This document shows, in pieces, positions 1 to 10,690 of a stretch of DNA of 64,000 nucleotides. A model generated the notes under the pieces. That model was given only the letters and a program-made list of their open reading frames with translations, was not told where the DNA came from and did no database searches. The DNA comes from Epiperipatus broadwayi (lineage: Eukaryota; Onychophora; Udeonychophora; Euonychophora; Peripatidae), in NCBI GenBank assembly GCA_028023455.1, contig JAQFVV010000043.1:62001-126000 (forward strand). Reading direction: 5' to 3'. A program made the translations under genes and the position numbers. Position 1 is the first letter of the stretch, and the number at the start of each line of letters is the position of its first letter.

Positions 1-163
1 AAATTTTTATTTAGTATCTGATTTGGATTACCAAAATTAAAAATTATTTTGGGAATATAATCACTCTTAGTAATTAGTTTATTTTAGATGGCTAGAACTT
101 GCATTAAATTTTATGAGCATTATACTTTATTTTTTTAATATTAACTATTTTGTATTGTAACAG

Positions 164-345
164 TCGGTAAAAATGTCTGGATACGATCCTACCCACATGC
201 CAGATGTAGCAGTCTGGAGACTATGCCTCAATGTGCCCTAATTTATTGCCCCTAGTGACACGGTCTACAGAGTTCTACCAGGCTTGGCAAGGGGAAAAAT
301 CGCATCTAACTACGGTCGGACTTTGAGTCTTCGAGTAGGATGCTG
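164..345 (+). CDS. exon-like GC-richer block, unknown gene
   Basis: A GC-richer island in AT-rich DNA, preceded by a good 3' splice site (T-rich tract ending TGTAACAG at 163) and followed by possible donors GTAGGA (after 336) or GTGAAA (346). The frame starting at 164 is protein-like but contains one TAA at 239-241. A shorter exon beginning after the AG at about 259 would avoid that stop and read DTVYRVLPGLARGKIASNYG and onward. With the donor after 336 it would end in phase 0, which matches the next exon at 432. No family is recognised. It could instead be non-coding or a pseudo-exon. Confidence 0.3.
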
Positions 346-431
346 GTGAAAACTTGATGAAATGCCTAACCAATGGTTGCACACATTTTTAATTGACTAA
401 CTCTATACCTATTTAATAATATCAACTGCAG

Positions 432-556
432 TTTAAGTTAGTTCAGCCACTGTTCACTCCTTATGCCCTGATATTTGAGCCCAGGGAGAGTATTGCCTTT
501 GACTTCCTTAACAGATATGAACAGATACACAAAGCAACTCCTGCACCTCTGTATAG
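432..556 (+). CDS. internal exon of an unknown protein
   Basis: The frame opens directly after a splice acceptor (AACTGCAG, ends 431) and reads FKLVQPLFTPYALIFEPRE, then a stretch including FDFLNRYEQIHK, up to a candidate donor TATAG/GTTACA at 557. Length is 125 nt, leaving two bases (AG). Those two bases are completed to Ser by the first base of the next candidate exon at 1366, so the phase is consistent. If unspliced, the same frame runs on to a stop near 592, with an AATAAA at about 670, so it could be a terminal exon. Composition is clearly richer in G+C than its flanks. Product and family are not recognised. Confidence 0.45.
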
Positions 557-1365
557 GTTACAACTAGCATTTAAAATATTTGATTTACCATAAAACTATT
601 ATATGACAATGGAATAGGTGTGTGTGCATGCATAATTGTTTGTTAACTGTTGAATGTCAGGACAACTCAATAAAATAGAGATTGGAATAATATAAACTCT
701 ACCATTTATTGATAATGATAAATGAAATTAAAATAAAGTATAACAATAGCAATAATAAAAAAAAAAAAATATTTACATGTGTCACATGTGAATTTCTACC
801 ATTCTGTTAGCTAATAATTCTCTAGATCCATCCCTTTTACCCCATGGTAGAAATCCATCTATGAGACCAATTATTTACAAACCATGAACTGTACAAGAAA
901 AATAAACATTAATAATTTAAAATGATTGATGATGCCGACTAGCTAAATTATACATCTATTGATTTCCACAAAGCAATCTTTTTGGATTAAGTCCCCCCAA
1001 TTTAAGTTTAAATATATATATGATAGGTATATGAATTTATACTAGTTGATTCTTCAATCACCCTGGAAAATGTATAACAATGGTCAATCAACAAAATAAA
1101 CATTTAAGGTAAATTCTGTACAAGTGCTGTGATTTAATCTGTAAAAATAAATGGGAATCTTACCTTAATATAAACATGAATAAAACAGATGGGAAATTGA
1201 GCCGACCTAGGGTTAATCATCCCCCTCCACTTTTCTGATGACTCTGACAAATGAGGTTTCTAGCATCATAGACTTTGAAGTGCCCCATCAGAGTGTGAAA
1301 ATACAACATAGATAAAAGAAAAATCAAACAAAAATTTATAATATTAATTTCTTGATTTCCAACAG
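557..1365. other. probable intron / AT-rich DNA
   Basis: AT-rich with an AATAAA at about 670 and a poly(A)-like run near 757-769. No open frame with coding character is visible. It would be the intron between the exons at 432-556 and 1366-1432. Confidence 0.35.
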
Positions 1366-1432
1366 CAGTTTAACTCAGCAAATCATTTTCCTTGGCAAGA
1401 ATAGGTTTCACAGCGGTGACTCCTGGCGTTAT
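1366..1432 (+). CDS. exon in phase with 432-556
   Basis: It starts after a pyrimidine-rich acceptor (TTGATTTCCAACAG, ends 1365). The first base completes the split codon left by the exon at 432-556. The frame then reads SLTQQIIFLGKNRFHSGDSW up to RY, followed by a weak donor GTATAG at 1433; without splicing it stops at 1436-1438. An antisense open frame over 1383-1586 exists but has no splice support. Phase agreement with the previous exon is the main evidence. Identity is unknown. Confidence 0.35.
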
Positions 1433-1504
1433 GTATAGAAAACACATCGATCCTTGGCCGATTCACCTTTAAATATTCATGTGCATGCTTAATTTGGATT
1501 GCAG

Positions 1505-1546
1505 GCATCTTCTTGGGTGTTTTACAATGAAGTAGAATGGAAATAG
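1505..1546 (+). CDS. possible terminal coding exon
   Basis: It begins after TTTGGATTGCAG (ends 1504) in phase 0, matching the phase-0 end of the exon at 1366-1432. It encodes ASSWVFYNEVEWK and then TAG (1544-1546). The downstream sequence is AT-rich and could be 3' UTR. The short length makes this a weak call by itself; it is supported only by its acceptor and phase fit. Confidence 0.28.
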   Translation, partial: ASSWVFYNEVEWK

Positions 1547-3401
1547 AGGTGTTATGCAACCATGTTAGAAAATAACGTGATCCCACAATGGCACGTTTTG
1601 CTTTAGCCCGTCTTCATCTTAAAGCACCATTAAATAATTATTTGTAATCATAAATTATGTTAGATAATATAGAAGAAAATAGCAGAATTAATTTTCGTTT
1701 TTTTTTTTAAAAGATTTAATCACAATCAGAATATGATTTAATTATTCCAAAAATCTATAAATTGTCCTTACTTTCTATTTCTCACTTTTTCTGTTGAATG
1801 TGACTTAATTTACAGTACAATATTTGATTTAAAAATTTTTTATCATTCAAATAAAAAAAAGAAAAACTCCATTTTAGCAGTTGAAATTTTTAATTCAATT
1901 GTTATTATCTTGCTGTAGCAGAAGTTTTGTTGACAAGAAGAATGATTTTCAAAATGTTTGTTTTTATGCAGTGTGTTTAGATCTTCATTTGTTGTTGGAC
2001 TAACATGACTGTCTATTGTTTAAATACACTTCATTGATAAAAAATAAAAAAAATTAAAATAATAAAATCAGTTTTATTTTCACACTGTTTCTATGGCTAC
2101 ATACTTGACCTCAGGTTATCTCTCAGTGACTTGACTATAAATTACATTACACTATTATTGGATTTAGATTTAAAACAACCCATTAAAGTTTGTCAATCTA
2201 ATAGCGCATATATATACAATATTATTTCCTAAAATATCGGTTGTATTAAATGATTTATTACAAAATAATTTATTGTGAGTTCCCTAATTAACTGTGAATG
2301 TAAATAAATATATATATGGGTTGTACATGTATACATTTGTTAATAATAAATAAATAGTCTCCATTATTAATGCAAGTTTCAAACGGATTGAATTCAATAA
2401 GTAGGCTAAAAATTGCATTGTAAGCTACCCCTTACAGTATGTAGTAACTTTCAGATACTATATTATATTTCCAAATAACATGTGTGATATCTACATGGTA
2501 ATTGTAATTAAAAAATGCACTATAACTGTAAATACACAATATGATGTATTTACAAATACGATGATATAGAAAATGGTCATTGTATTTTTAAATCACTCTG
2601 TGCACTTTTTTTTTAGCATGTGCATTATGAAAAGATTTTATTTTATTTTTCTCTTTTACAAAGTGCAAAATTCTATTGAGTATTGATATTTTCCTACAAG
2701 TTTTTATTAAAAGTTTTGCTTTTTTTAATATTGTTTGCTTAACTTCTTCATTGTAAAATTGTACTCTTTCCATTATATTATCTTTTTAGAAAACGAACAT
2801 ATAATTCTAATGAATGTAAAATATTACTATATTTGCCATTTTGTTGTTGAATTTACGTCAAGAACTATAAGAAATGTTTGTTCAAGGATAGAGATCATTT
2901 CACTTAAAGATAGTGTGTTTATAGATGCGATTCAGAACTAGTTATTTATATCGATTCTTTTTTTTTCAAATGCTATTAATTTTTTCCCAAAAAAACAAAA
3001 AGGAAAATTAAATATAAAAAAGTTCATATTTATTTCTGAGAAATAATTAAATTCGTACCTTATTTTTTATTTGTGCTAACTTAATACATATTCTCCAATT
3101 TTCCACAAAATTTTTTTATATATACAAACTTTATTTCTGCTATAACAGGAATTTCATTTCTTTACCATAAAAAAATAATCATATGTTTTTATGCTCAGCA
3201 GATCATCAGATATTCATTCATCCAAGTGACAGATTGTGCATAAATTTTTCACTTGACCAAATTGAATTTTTTTTCCTTTTACTTTATTAAACTAAAAATT
3301 GATTTAGAAATTACAGTTTGAACATATTGCTTGAAATTTATCATATTGTCTTGACTCAGTTTTCATATTGAGTGGTTTCCACAAATATTTTCTCTATCCA
3401 G
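1547..3401. other. AT-rich non-coding stretch
   Basis: AT-rich DNA with homopolymer runs and (TA)n patches. Short open frames at 2588-2941 lack coding composition and splice context. I see no gene, RNA or mobile element here. Confidence 0.5.
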
Positions 3402-3446
3402 ACATCAAATGGCACGAATAATCGCACCAGCCCACCCCGAAAATAA
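3402..3446 (+). CDS. possible short terminal coding exon
   Basis: A strong acceptor (ATTTTCTCTATCCAG, ends 3401) is followed by a GC-richer frame reading TSNGTNNRTSPPRK and then TAA (3444-3446), after which the sequence becomes very AT-rich like a 3' UTR. Being only 14 codons long it could be chance. It could also be an alternative last exon of the gene at 0.16-1.55 kb, since both are phase 0. Confidence 0.25.
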   Translation, partial: TSNGTNNRTSPPRK

Positions 3447-5016
3447 ATAAGCTATGAGGCTATGAGATTGAACAATGAATATATATATATTAAATAAGGT
3501 TATACATATATTAAATTGTTCAGACCAAATTTAGTAACTTAGGATGATTTTAAACTGAAAAGCACATTGCAGCCATTGTGATAATACATTTTATCATCTG
3601 ATGTTAGATTGATTTATAAATCACTTGATCTTTGTATATAATTGATTTCTGTTTTTGAAGTTTATATATTGTAGTTTTATTGCTAATGTTAGTTTTTTTT
3701 AATAGTAGCTATCATTTCTCAAATTTTGTTACCAAATCCATTTATTACTTTACATATCTGAAATAGTTTTGTTGAACTCGATAAAATATTAATTTACTAG
3801 TAATTTGATATTCTGTATTAAGTAATATATATTATTTTTATTTAGGTTTCTGTGTGACTAAACTGTTCCTAGACGTGGACCAAGAATGATTTACTTACGG
3901 ATTGATTATTCGTATTTTTTTGTACAAAGCTGTAAAATAAGCACACACACAAACGTAGAAGAAAAATAGTATTTTAGGCTTGGAAATGTGGACAAATTTG
4001 TGATAATTTTATTTTTTAAATTTTTTTTCTATTTTCTACCAGGGTATTGAAATTTTACTGTAAAGAAAAATGTTTACGAGATGATTTATGGTATGGTATG
4101 ACGTGTTTTTTTTAAAAATCACTATCTAAATAATTTAGGTTCTTTTCATTAAGAAATTCAAAAGAAATAGTATTTTATGCAAAGAATCTAACCAGAAGAA
4201 TGCACACTTTTCAGTTTTTCACATCAAAAATTGTGAATAATTAAGGATCAACAGCTTTGGACCATTGAATGTTATGTACAGTGCATGAGAATTATTTTAT
4301 TTTTATTTTTCTAAAGAAAAAAAAAATGTAATTATATATTTTTTAATAAATTGAGTTTAACGATTTCATTCAGTATGCAGTGCATCTGATTTTCTTTCCA
4401 ATGGAAAGATAATTTAATTATTTAATTAAATGCAATAAGTGTGGAAACTCCCTCCAACTCAATATGAACCATGGTTTGATTTTTAATTTTGATTTTCCTT
4501 TTTAAAGCTTTTTGTGAACACATAAATATATATATACACTTATATACTATGAAGTCTTTATATATTTTTTTAATCCCAGAATCAAGTTTCTGTTGATTTA
4601 TTATATATACTGTGATATCTGCGCTGACTATAATTATATAAAGCCAGTTAGAACAATTATAAAATTTGGCAATCTAGTCTGTCCCTTTTTTTTTCTTTCT
4701 ATTTATTTATTAACTTTTCACACAATTTTGTAATATATTAATACATTTATAAATACATGTATATAACTGCTCAATGAACAGCATTTTATAATTGTAATTT
4801 TAAAATAAAATGATCTTTAAAAATAATTTTGATTTAATAAATTCTTATTTTATTAAAATGTTTGCATGTGTCTTTTGAAATTACATATAAAAATTAATTA
4901 TTGTTTATGCTTCTTAATTAAGCCAATATAATATAGTTAAAACTGTAATTACCTAATATTTTAATAGTTAAGGCTTTGCTTCGTTAGCGTTTGAAATCAA
5001 TAAATATATATATATG
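3447..5016. other. AT-rich non-coding stretch or 3' UTR
   Basis: Very AT-rich with many T-runs and TATATA patches. It could be 3' UTR or intergenic DNA. No open frame or repeat structure is recognised. Confidence 0.45.
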
Positions 5017-5448
5017 TGCTTTGTGCACAGATAATGAAGCTGTTAATAGTGCTTAAAAATAAGTAATATTATCCAAAAGTTACCGCCAAGTGCTTTCGGG
5101 TCCAGAAAGCGCCTGGCGGTAACGTTTGGATAATATTACTTATTTTTAAGCACTATTAACAGCTTCATTATCTGGGACTATAAACTGTCCTGAAAGCACT
5201 TGGCAGTAACTTTTGGATAATATTACTTATTTTTAAGCACTATTAACAGCTTCATTATCTGGGACTATAAACTGTCCTGAAAGAGCTTGGCGGTAACTTT
5301 TGGATAATATTACTTATTTTTAAGCACTATTAACAGCTTCATTATCTGGGACTATAAACTGTCCTGAAAGCGCTTGGCGGTAACTTTTGGATAATATTAC
5401 TTATTTTTAAGCACTATTAACAGCTTTATTATCTGTGCGCAAAGCACT
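5017..5448. repeat. foldback with four 87-bp tandem units
   Basis: The core TGAAAG or AGAAAG recurs at 5104, 5191, 5278 and 5365, giving an exact 87-bp period. The first 85 bp (5017-5100) are the reverse complement of the last unit, so the outer ends form an inverted repeat beginning GTGCTTTGTGCACAG and ending CTGTGCGCAAAGCAC. The end motif TTGTGCACAGxTAATGAAGC also occurs at about 40395, beside a PLE fragment, and the inner motif CCAAGTGCTTTCG resembles CCAAGCACTTTCGAGG at 25158, also beside a PLE fragment. I infer a PLE-terminus-derived non-autonomous repeat. The short stem GGAC/GTCC just before TGAAAG repeats in each unit. Confidence 0.7.
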
Positions 5449-8060
5449 AGTATTTTAATATGTTATACATTAATTTCAAGTATAATTTTTTCTTTAGATT
5501 GTACATTTATGTATTAATTATTTTATATAATTCAAAAGTACTCTAATATATTCACTTATTTTCTTGGTACATTTTTTAGTCTATTAGAATAATTTTTTTT
5601 TTTGATTTTCAATGTAAAAAAATGGAGCAAAAGAATACTAGTTTTCCATCATTTCAATTTTTATTATGATATAATTACGTTTCGGCTGTTTTTGAACAGA
5701 TTAAATTCGATACTATGAGTAATATATATGAAGAAACTTAATATTAATGTGTTTTCCCGAAAAGACATAAGCAGAAAATAAGTCCTATCATGTTTTTTCA
5801 GGATGCTTGTAATATAAGCCTTAGTTAAGATCATCAGCCAGATGAAAGGATTTATTTTGTCTATTAAAGCACATGATGTATGTATTGAATTATAAAGTAA
5901 CAAATAAATAATATACACATTAATGCTTTAAATCAATGATAGTATAAATTATAAATGATACTTAAGTATTTTCCCGTTGAGCATTTTCAACAAACATAAT
6001 TCTATGTGCATAGAGAAACAATTTTTTCTCAGCCATGTCTTGAACTTAAAATAATAAATTTATTGACTTTATGAATCATTTAACAAACATTTAAAATTTT
6101 ACCTACCGCAAGCATTCCAATATATCGAACAATTTATAATTTTATTTATGTTTAATACTTAAATTTAGAATGCTTAACTTAGTTTGATCATGATAGCTTT
6201 TAAATATTTACGATAAAAAAAAAAGTCAGCTTTGTTTCGTAAATGATTTTAAATAATGGAAGAGATTTTAATAATTAAAGTTTAGTTTAAAATTAAATCA
6301 ATTTTCTTCTAAAGATAAGTTTTAAAAAAGAATACCCAAGAGTGGTTATTACAAATAATTTGAAAAGTGTTTACGATGTGCACCCTTGATAACAAATGGA
6401 TGTGGTTGTGTCTTATATGAATGTTCATAATTCAATACGCCGTATGTTGTAACAGTTCATACTTAATGTGGTGGAAAATACAGAAATGTTTTCTGAATTT
6501 TTGTGCTTGCATTTTTTCATCGCTTTTGTATGGATAATCATTGTTAACTGAAAACATTTTTTTTACCACCGTTATCTCATAAGTCGTCAATTAGCATTTG
6601 ATTTAATAGTAGATTTAAACGGAATAATATTTTGACCCTAGACAAGTTTTGTATTTAAATAAATGTAAATATCACAGTGCATATTACTAACTGAAAATTT
6701 AAATATTGTCAGAACGCATTGTGAAAAAGCATGTTTGGTAAGGCTGATATGAGATTTTGAATAAATTTATATTTTTGTATATGATAAATGTCAATTTTTA
6801 TACATGAAAAAATAAGACATCCTCTGAAAATAAGCCTTAAGATGTCTTGGAGCAAAAATTAATATAAGATCCAGTCTTATTTTCGAGGAAACACCGTTTT
6901 AGTTTAATTTGTTTTGGTCAACTATCTTTCTTTGAGATTAATTGAAGTTCATTGAAAATTATTTTATATTATATAATTGCATTTAATATTTTTAGGCTGT
7001 CTTTCATTAGATTAATTATAAAATTTTGCTAATGAAAATTTTTTTTTACCGTTATGATATTTATTTTCAACTGTGACTAACTGAATTCATTTTTTAGTTG
7101 TATTTAGAAATTTGAAAATGTTACTTCAATATCAAGAAAGATGCTATAAAAATCTTAAGATGGCAATAATTATTGGTTTTATATTTTATAAGAAAAGAAA
7201 AGCAAAATTAAAGTTTACATAACAAAAGATAATCTTATTTCCGCAGTATATCCTCTTAGAGTATTTGAAAAATAAATGGGAAGTGTTTAGATAGTGTAAG
7301 AAATTTATGTTTAGGAATTTGTGAGGTGCAAAACTTAAGTGATATGAAAAAACAATTAAATTGCAAAATAAAAGTGATCCTAAAATTGAGAATATATATA
7401 TACACAGAATAGTCTTTTAAATATCTCCCATATAATGGAAAGAATAAAATAATTATTCTGAAGCAAATTTTGATAAATGCATGATTATTAACTTCATCAC
7501 TAATGAAGGCTGCCATATTGGATTTTAGAGAATTAGACTGATACAATTTGTACAATAACTCAGTTTGAGCATGTTAATATTAAAATGTTATGTCCATTGT
7601 TAGAAAAAGAAAATATCAAGCAATATAATGAAGTTAAGATAATGTAATTATTAGCTTAAAAAATTTAATATTTTTAAAATTCTTATTTTTATATAGGTCA
7701 TAAATTCTAAATTTTACAGTTAAATTTTAAAGTCACATTTTTATAGATGGTTCATCAAATTCCTAAGAAAGTGATATATAACGTGACATCTGAAATACTT
7801 CTTTATTCTAAAATATTACTTCTTAGATGTCCTGGCAGATATCATTTTTACCAGCCATTTCATCAATCTTTTAAGGCTTGCAACCCTCTGCTAGGAATGT
7901 TTCTTCCTTATAGGTAATACTAATATTTGACAATTATAATGTTTTATGCAAAGAAAACTAATAAATTATAATTTTTCAAAAAGTAAAATTTATTTTAAAA
8001 TAAGAGCAAATAGAAAAAGCGAAAGTCTAAAAACATTCTTTAAGATATATATATATATCA
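5449..8060. other. AT-rich DNA with one short foldback
   Basis: Mostly featureless. At about 6808-6898 a short element carries CCTCTGAAAATAAG near its left end and CTTATTTTCGAGG near its right end (inverted). A related block with CCCCTGAAAATAAAC and TTTTGGAGCAAAAAT lies at about 13324-13365, so it is a dispersed repeat. Open frames at 5664 and 7256 lack coding character. Confidence 0.45.
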
Positions 8061-8063
8061 CAT

Positions 8064-8520
8064 TTCGGTAGTTGAGGAGGGAGTGTACTGCCGCCATCAG
8101 ATGGCGCTGCGACATCATCAACAACCGGCCTGAAACCTGCAAGTGATATTTTTTTTTTCGAAAGTGGCTCAAAATTCACAAATAAAAAAAAAAAGTTACA
8201 AAAGTGGTTAAAAATTCACAAATAAAAAAAAAAAGTTTTTTTTTACTAGTCAATTTTTAGCCCGTTTAGTAACTTTTTTTTTTTTACTTGTCAATTTTTA
8301 GCCAGTTTCGTAACTTTTTTTTTTACTTGTCAATTTTTAGGCACTTTCGTAACTATTTTTTTTTACTTGTCAATTTTTAGTCCCTTTCGTAACTTTTTTT
8401 TTTTATTTGTGAATTTTGAGCCACTTTCGAAAATAAATTTATCACTTGCAGGTTTCAGGCCGGTTGTTGATGATGTCGCAGCGCCATCTGATGGCAGTAC
8501 ACTCCCTCCTCAACTACCAT
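8064..8520. mobile_element. TIR element with internal T/A-run minisatellite
   Basis: The ends are inverted copies of about 80 bp: GGTAGTTGAGGAGGGAGTGT on the left and its complement on the right, continuing through CAGATGGCGCTGCGACATCA and CCGGCCTGAAACCTGCAAGT. The interior holds about six imperfect units made of a poly-T run, then ACTTGTCAATTTTTAG, then a CxTTTCGTAAC-like block; the left half is in the opposite orientation. There is no transposase, so this is a non-autonomous (MITE-like) foldback. I could not fix a target-site duplication. The open frame 8367-8576 is a by-product of the repeat. Confidence 0.7.
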
Positions 8521-9590
8521 TGCAAATATTGATGCTTTTCATTATCCTATCTTTCACTTTGTGGAAATGCCTATAGCTTATTGGGTAAATGGCTTTATTT
8601 TAGGAAAATTAGTATCAGTTGTTATAATGATATAAATATGATTAAGTGTAACTTAACAAAAAATATAATATTTGTATAAAAAATTAAAAATCAAACAAAC
8701 CATAGATTGCAAAAAATGTAATATAATTGCTTATGTTTAGAGTACAAAGATGTATAAGATGCAGGTGTACACAAAACAGACGGGTATGACATGTTTTCAG
8801 TATCTGTTATGATTATGAAATCAATTTTTTTTTTTATAAGCATTACTTATAAAAATATATAATACTTATATATAAAAAAGAAAATAACCGTAGATTGCAA
8901 AAAAATATAGAAATAAAATTGCCTCTATTTAGATCATAAATACAATATACTCTAATGGGATGGTCTTAATCTCCATGAGAGTACATTAACAATAATAAGG
9001 TTCATTGATTATTTACTTAAATTTTGTGAAGTGGTACACAATTATTACTGACCGAGTGGAATGGAATTTACACATAACTTCCTTACTTCACCTCTTCTTG
9101 ATCCTTGTTATGCCACAGTGTTCAAACTCAGGAAGAATATACATGTACTCTATTTCAAGGTATGGTTATTTCTTGTCTTATGTGAATTGGATATGCGTAT
9201 TGTGTAATTAATTAGAAATAGATAAATAAGATGACAAACAATCAGTTTAATATTGAATGTTTAACAAATTCTAATGACGATTTTTATTCATGATTGTTTT
9301 ATAACAAAAATGGTATGCTTACTTATATAATGGTTGTATAGGCATGATCATCCTTCGTTTGTATTCATCAAGTATTGAATCATCCAAACCTTTGATCCCT
9401 GCGAAGGATGGTCATTCACCATTCTAATTTAATAATTTTAATTTAACAGAGAAGACAATGTAATACTATATCTTAACATTTAAATCTTCGCTAACTAAAT
9501 TTTCTATCATCATTTGGGCATTAATTTCTGATCTGTTTGTCGGCATTTTGTGATTTGTTGAAGGTTGCTTTTAGATTTTGAGCCCACGCA
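8521..9590. other. AT-rich DNA with a small direct repeat
   Basis: A block starting at about 8698 (CATAGATTGCAAAAAA, later TAATATAATTGC) recurs at about 8888 in the same orientation (CGTAGATTGCAAAAAA, later AAATAAAATTGCC). No gene is seen. Confidence 0.45.
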
Positions 9591-10690
9591 TGTAATGCTA
9601 TGATAGAACAGACCAATCATTCAAGGGTTTTAGTCATGCATTCCGAATAACAAACTACACCCGGGTCTTTTTTTATGCGGACTTATTTAACATGATTTTG
9701 AAGTTACGCGATTCGTGTTTCACCGGAAGTCGAACTCCGATATTGCGCTATTACCTTAAATAACAAATTTCGCGCACTTACGTTATATTGAAAGTAATAG
9801 CACATTATTGGAATTCGACTTTCAACTTAGTAATTTCAATATTTTCAGTGCTTTATAATAGTAAGATTTTATGCAATAATGAAATTAAAATCATGATTTC
9901 CACATTTTATGTATACACACATTAAAGTTTACAAGATTATAACGTAAATTTGTTCAAACATTGCGCATGTTAATTTTGCATTTTAAATCACATTCTGTTT
10001 TTGCTTTTTAAAAAAGAACATTTAATCAATTATTAATCATTTAGTGTCTGCAAGTTTATTTTTAAAAGGTCAGTAATAGCAGTGGGCACAATTAAATTTG
10101 ACAAAAATTAAAATCTGATTTTTAATTGTAATTAACAATTTAAAAATTACTTACCGCGACTTGAAATTTGATTTTTAAACGGAATTGAAAATTAAAGACA
10201 AAAATAAGAATTTAATTTTTAGTTGTTAGTTTCATAAACAATAATAAAATCATCGTCTCAAAGATTAATTACTAATTACGTTTTCACCAGAAAACCACTG
10301 TCACAACATGAGTGTGAAGTTGGCGCTAGTTGTTTGCAAACGAACGTGTTTTTCGGCAAATAGCTATAATAATTAAAACGTGTATAAAAAAATGTCAATT
10401 ACTGTACTGTAAATTATGCATAAAAATATATTATTTTGAATAAAATTAAATATTATAGTTAAAAAAAGTTTGTCTTGTATCAATTTTTTTCAAATTTGAA
10501 ATTTTTTATTAGTCATATTTTATTTCCTTATTTTTTTGCGGCGAATTTTAAAGTAATTTTACGTTGGTGCTTTGCTTTTACGTGAATTTTGAAAACAGAC
10601 CGCACCCCCCTTTTTTCAATGTAAGTTACGTCTGTTTTTGCACAATTTCGTTTGCACGTGTTTTCTGAGGAACCTATCTATCGCATAAAA
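9591..10690. promoter_or_regulatory. CpG-richer, promoter-like tract
   Basis: CpG dinucleotides, otherwise rare in the window, cluster here. ACCGGAAGT at 9722-9730 matches the ETS/GABP core site. CGCGCACTTACG follows at about 9773, and further CpG patches occur at 10310-10360 and 10555-10690. This pattern suits a housekeeping-type promoter, but I find no convincing first exon, so direction and target are unknown. Confidence 0.25.

Noticed and set aside
1383-1586. 67-codon antisense frame
   Set aside because: Overlaps better supported + strand exons at 1366-1432 and 1505-1546; no antisense splice signals.
5017-5448. CRISPR-like array
   Set aside because: Four 87-bp units are contiguous without unique spacers, and the host is a eukaryote.
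8367-8576. 69-codon frame
   Set aside because: Lies in the minisatellite and right inverted repeat of the 8.06-8.52 kb element.
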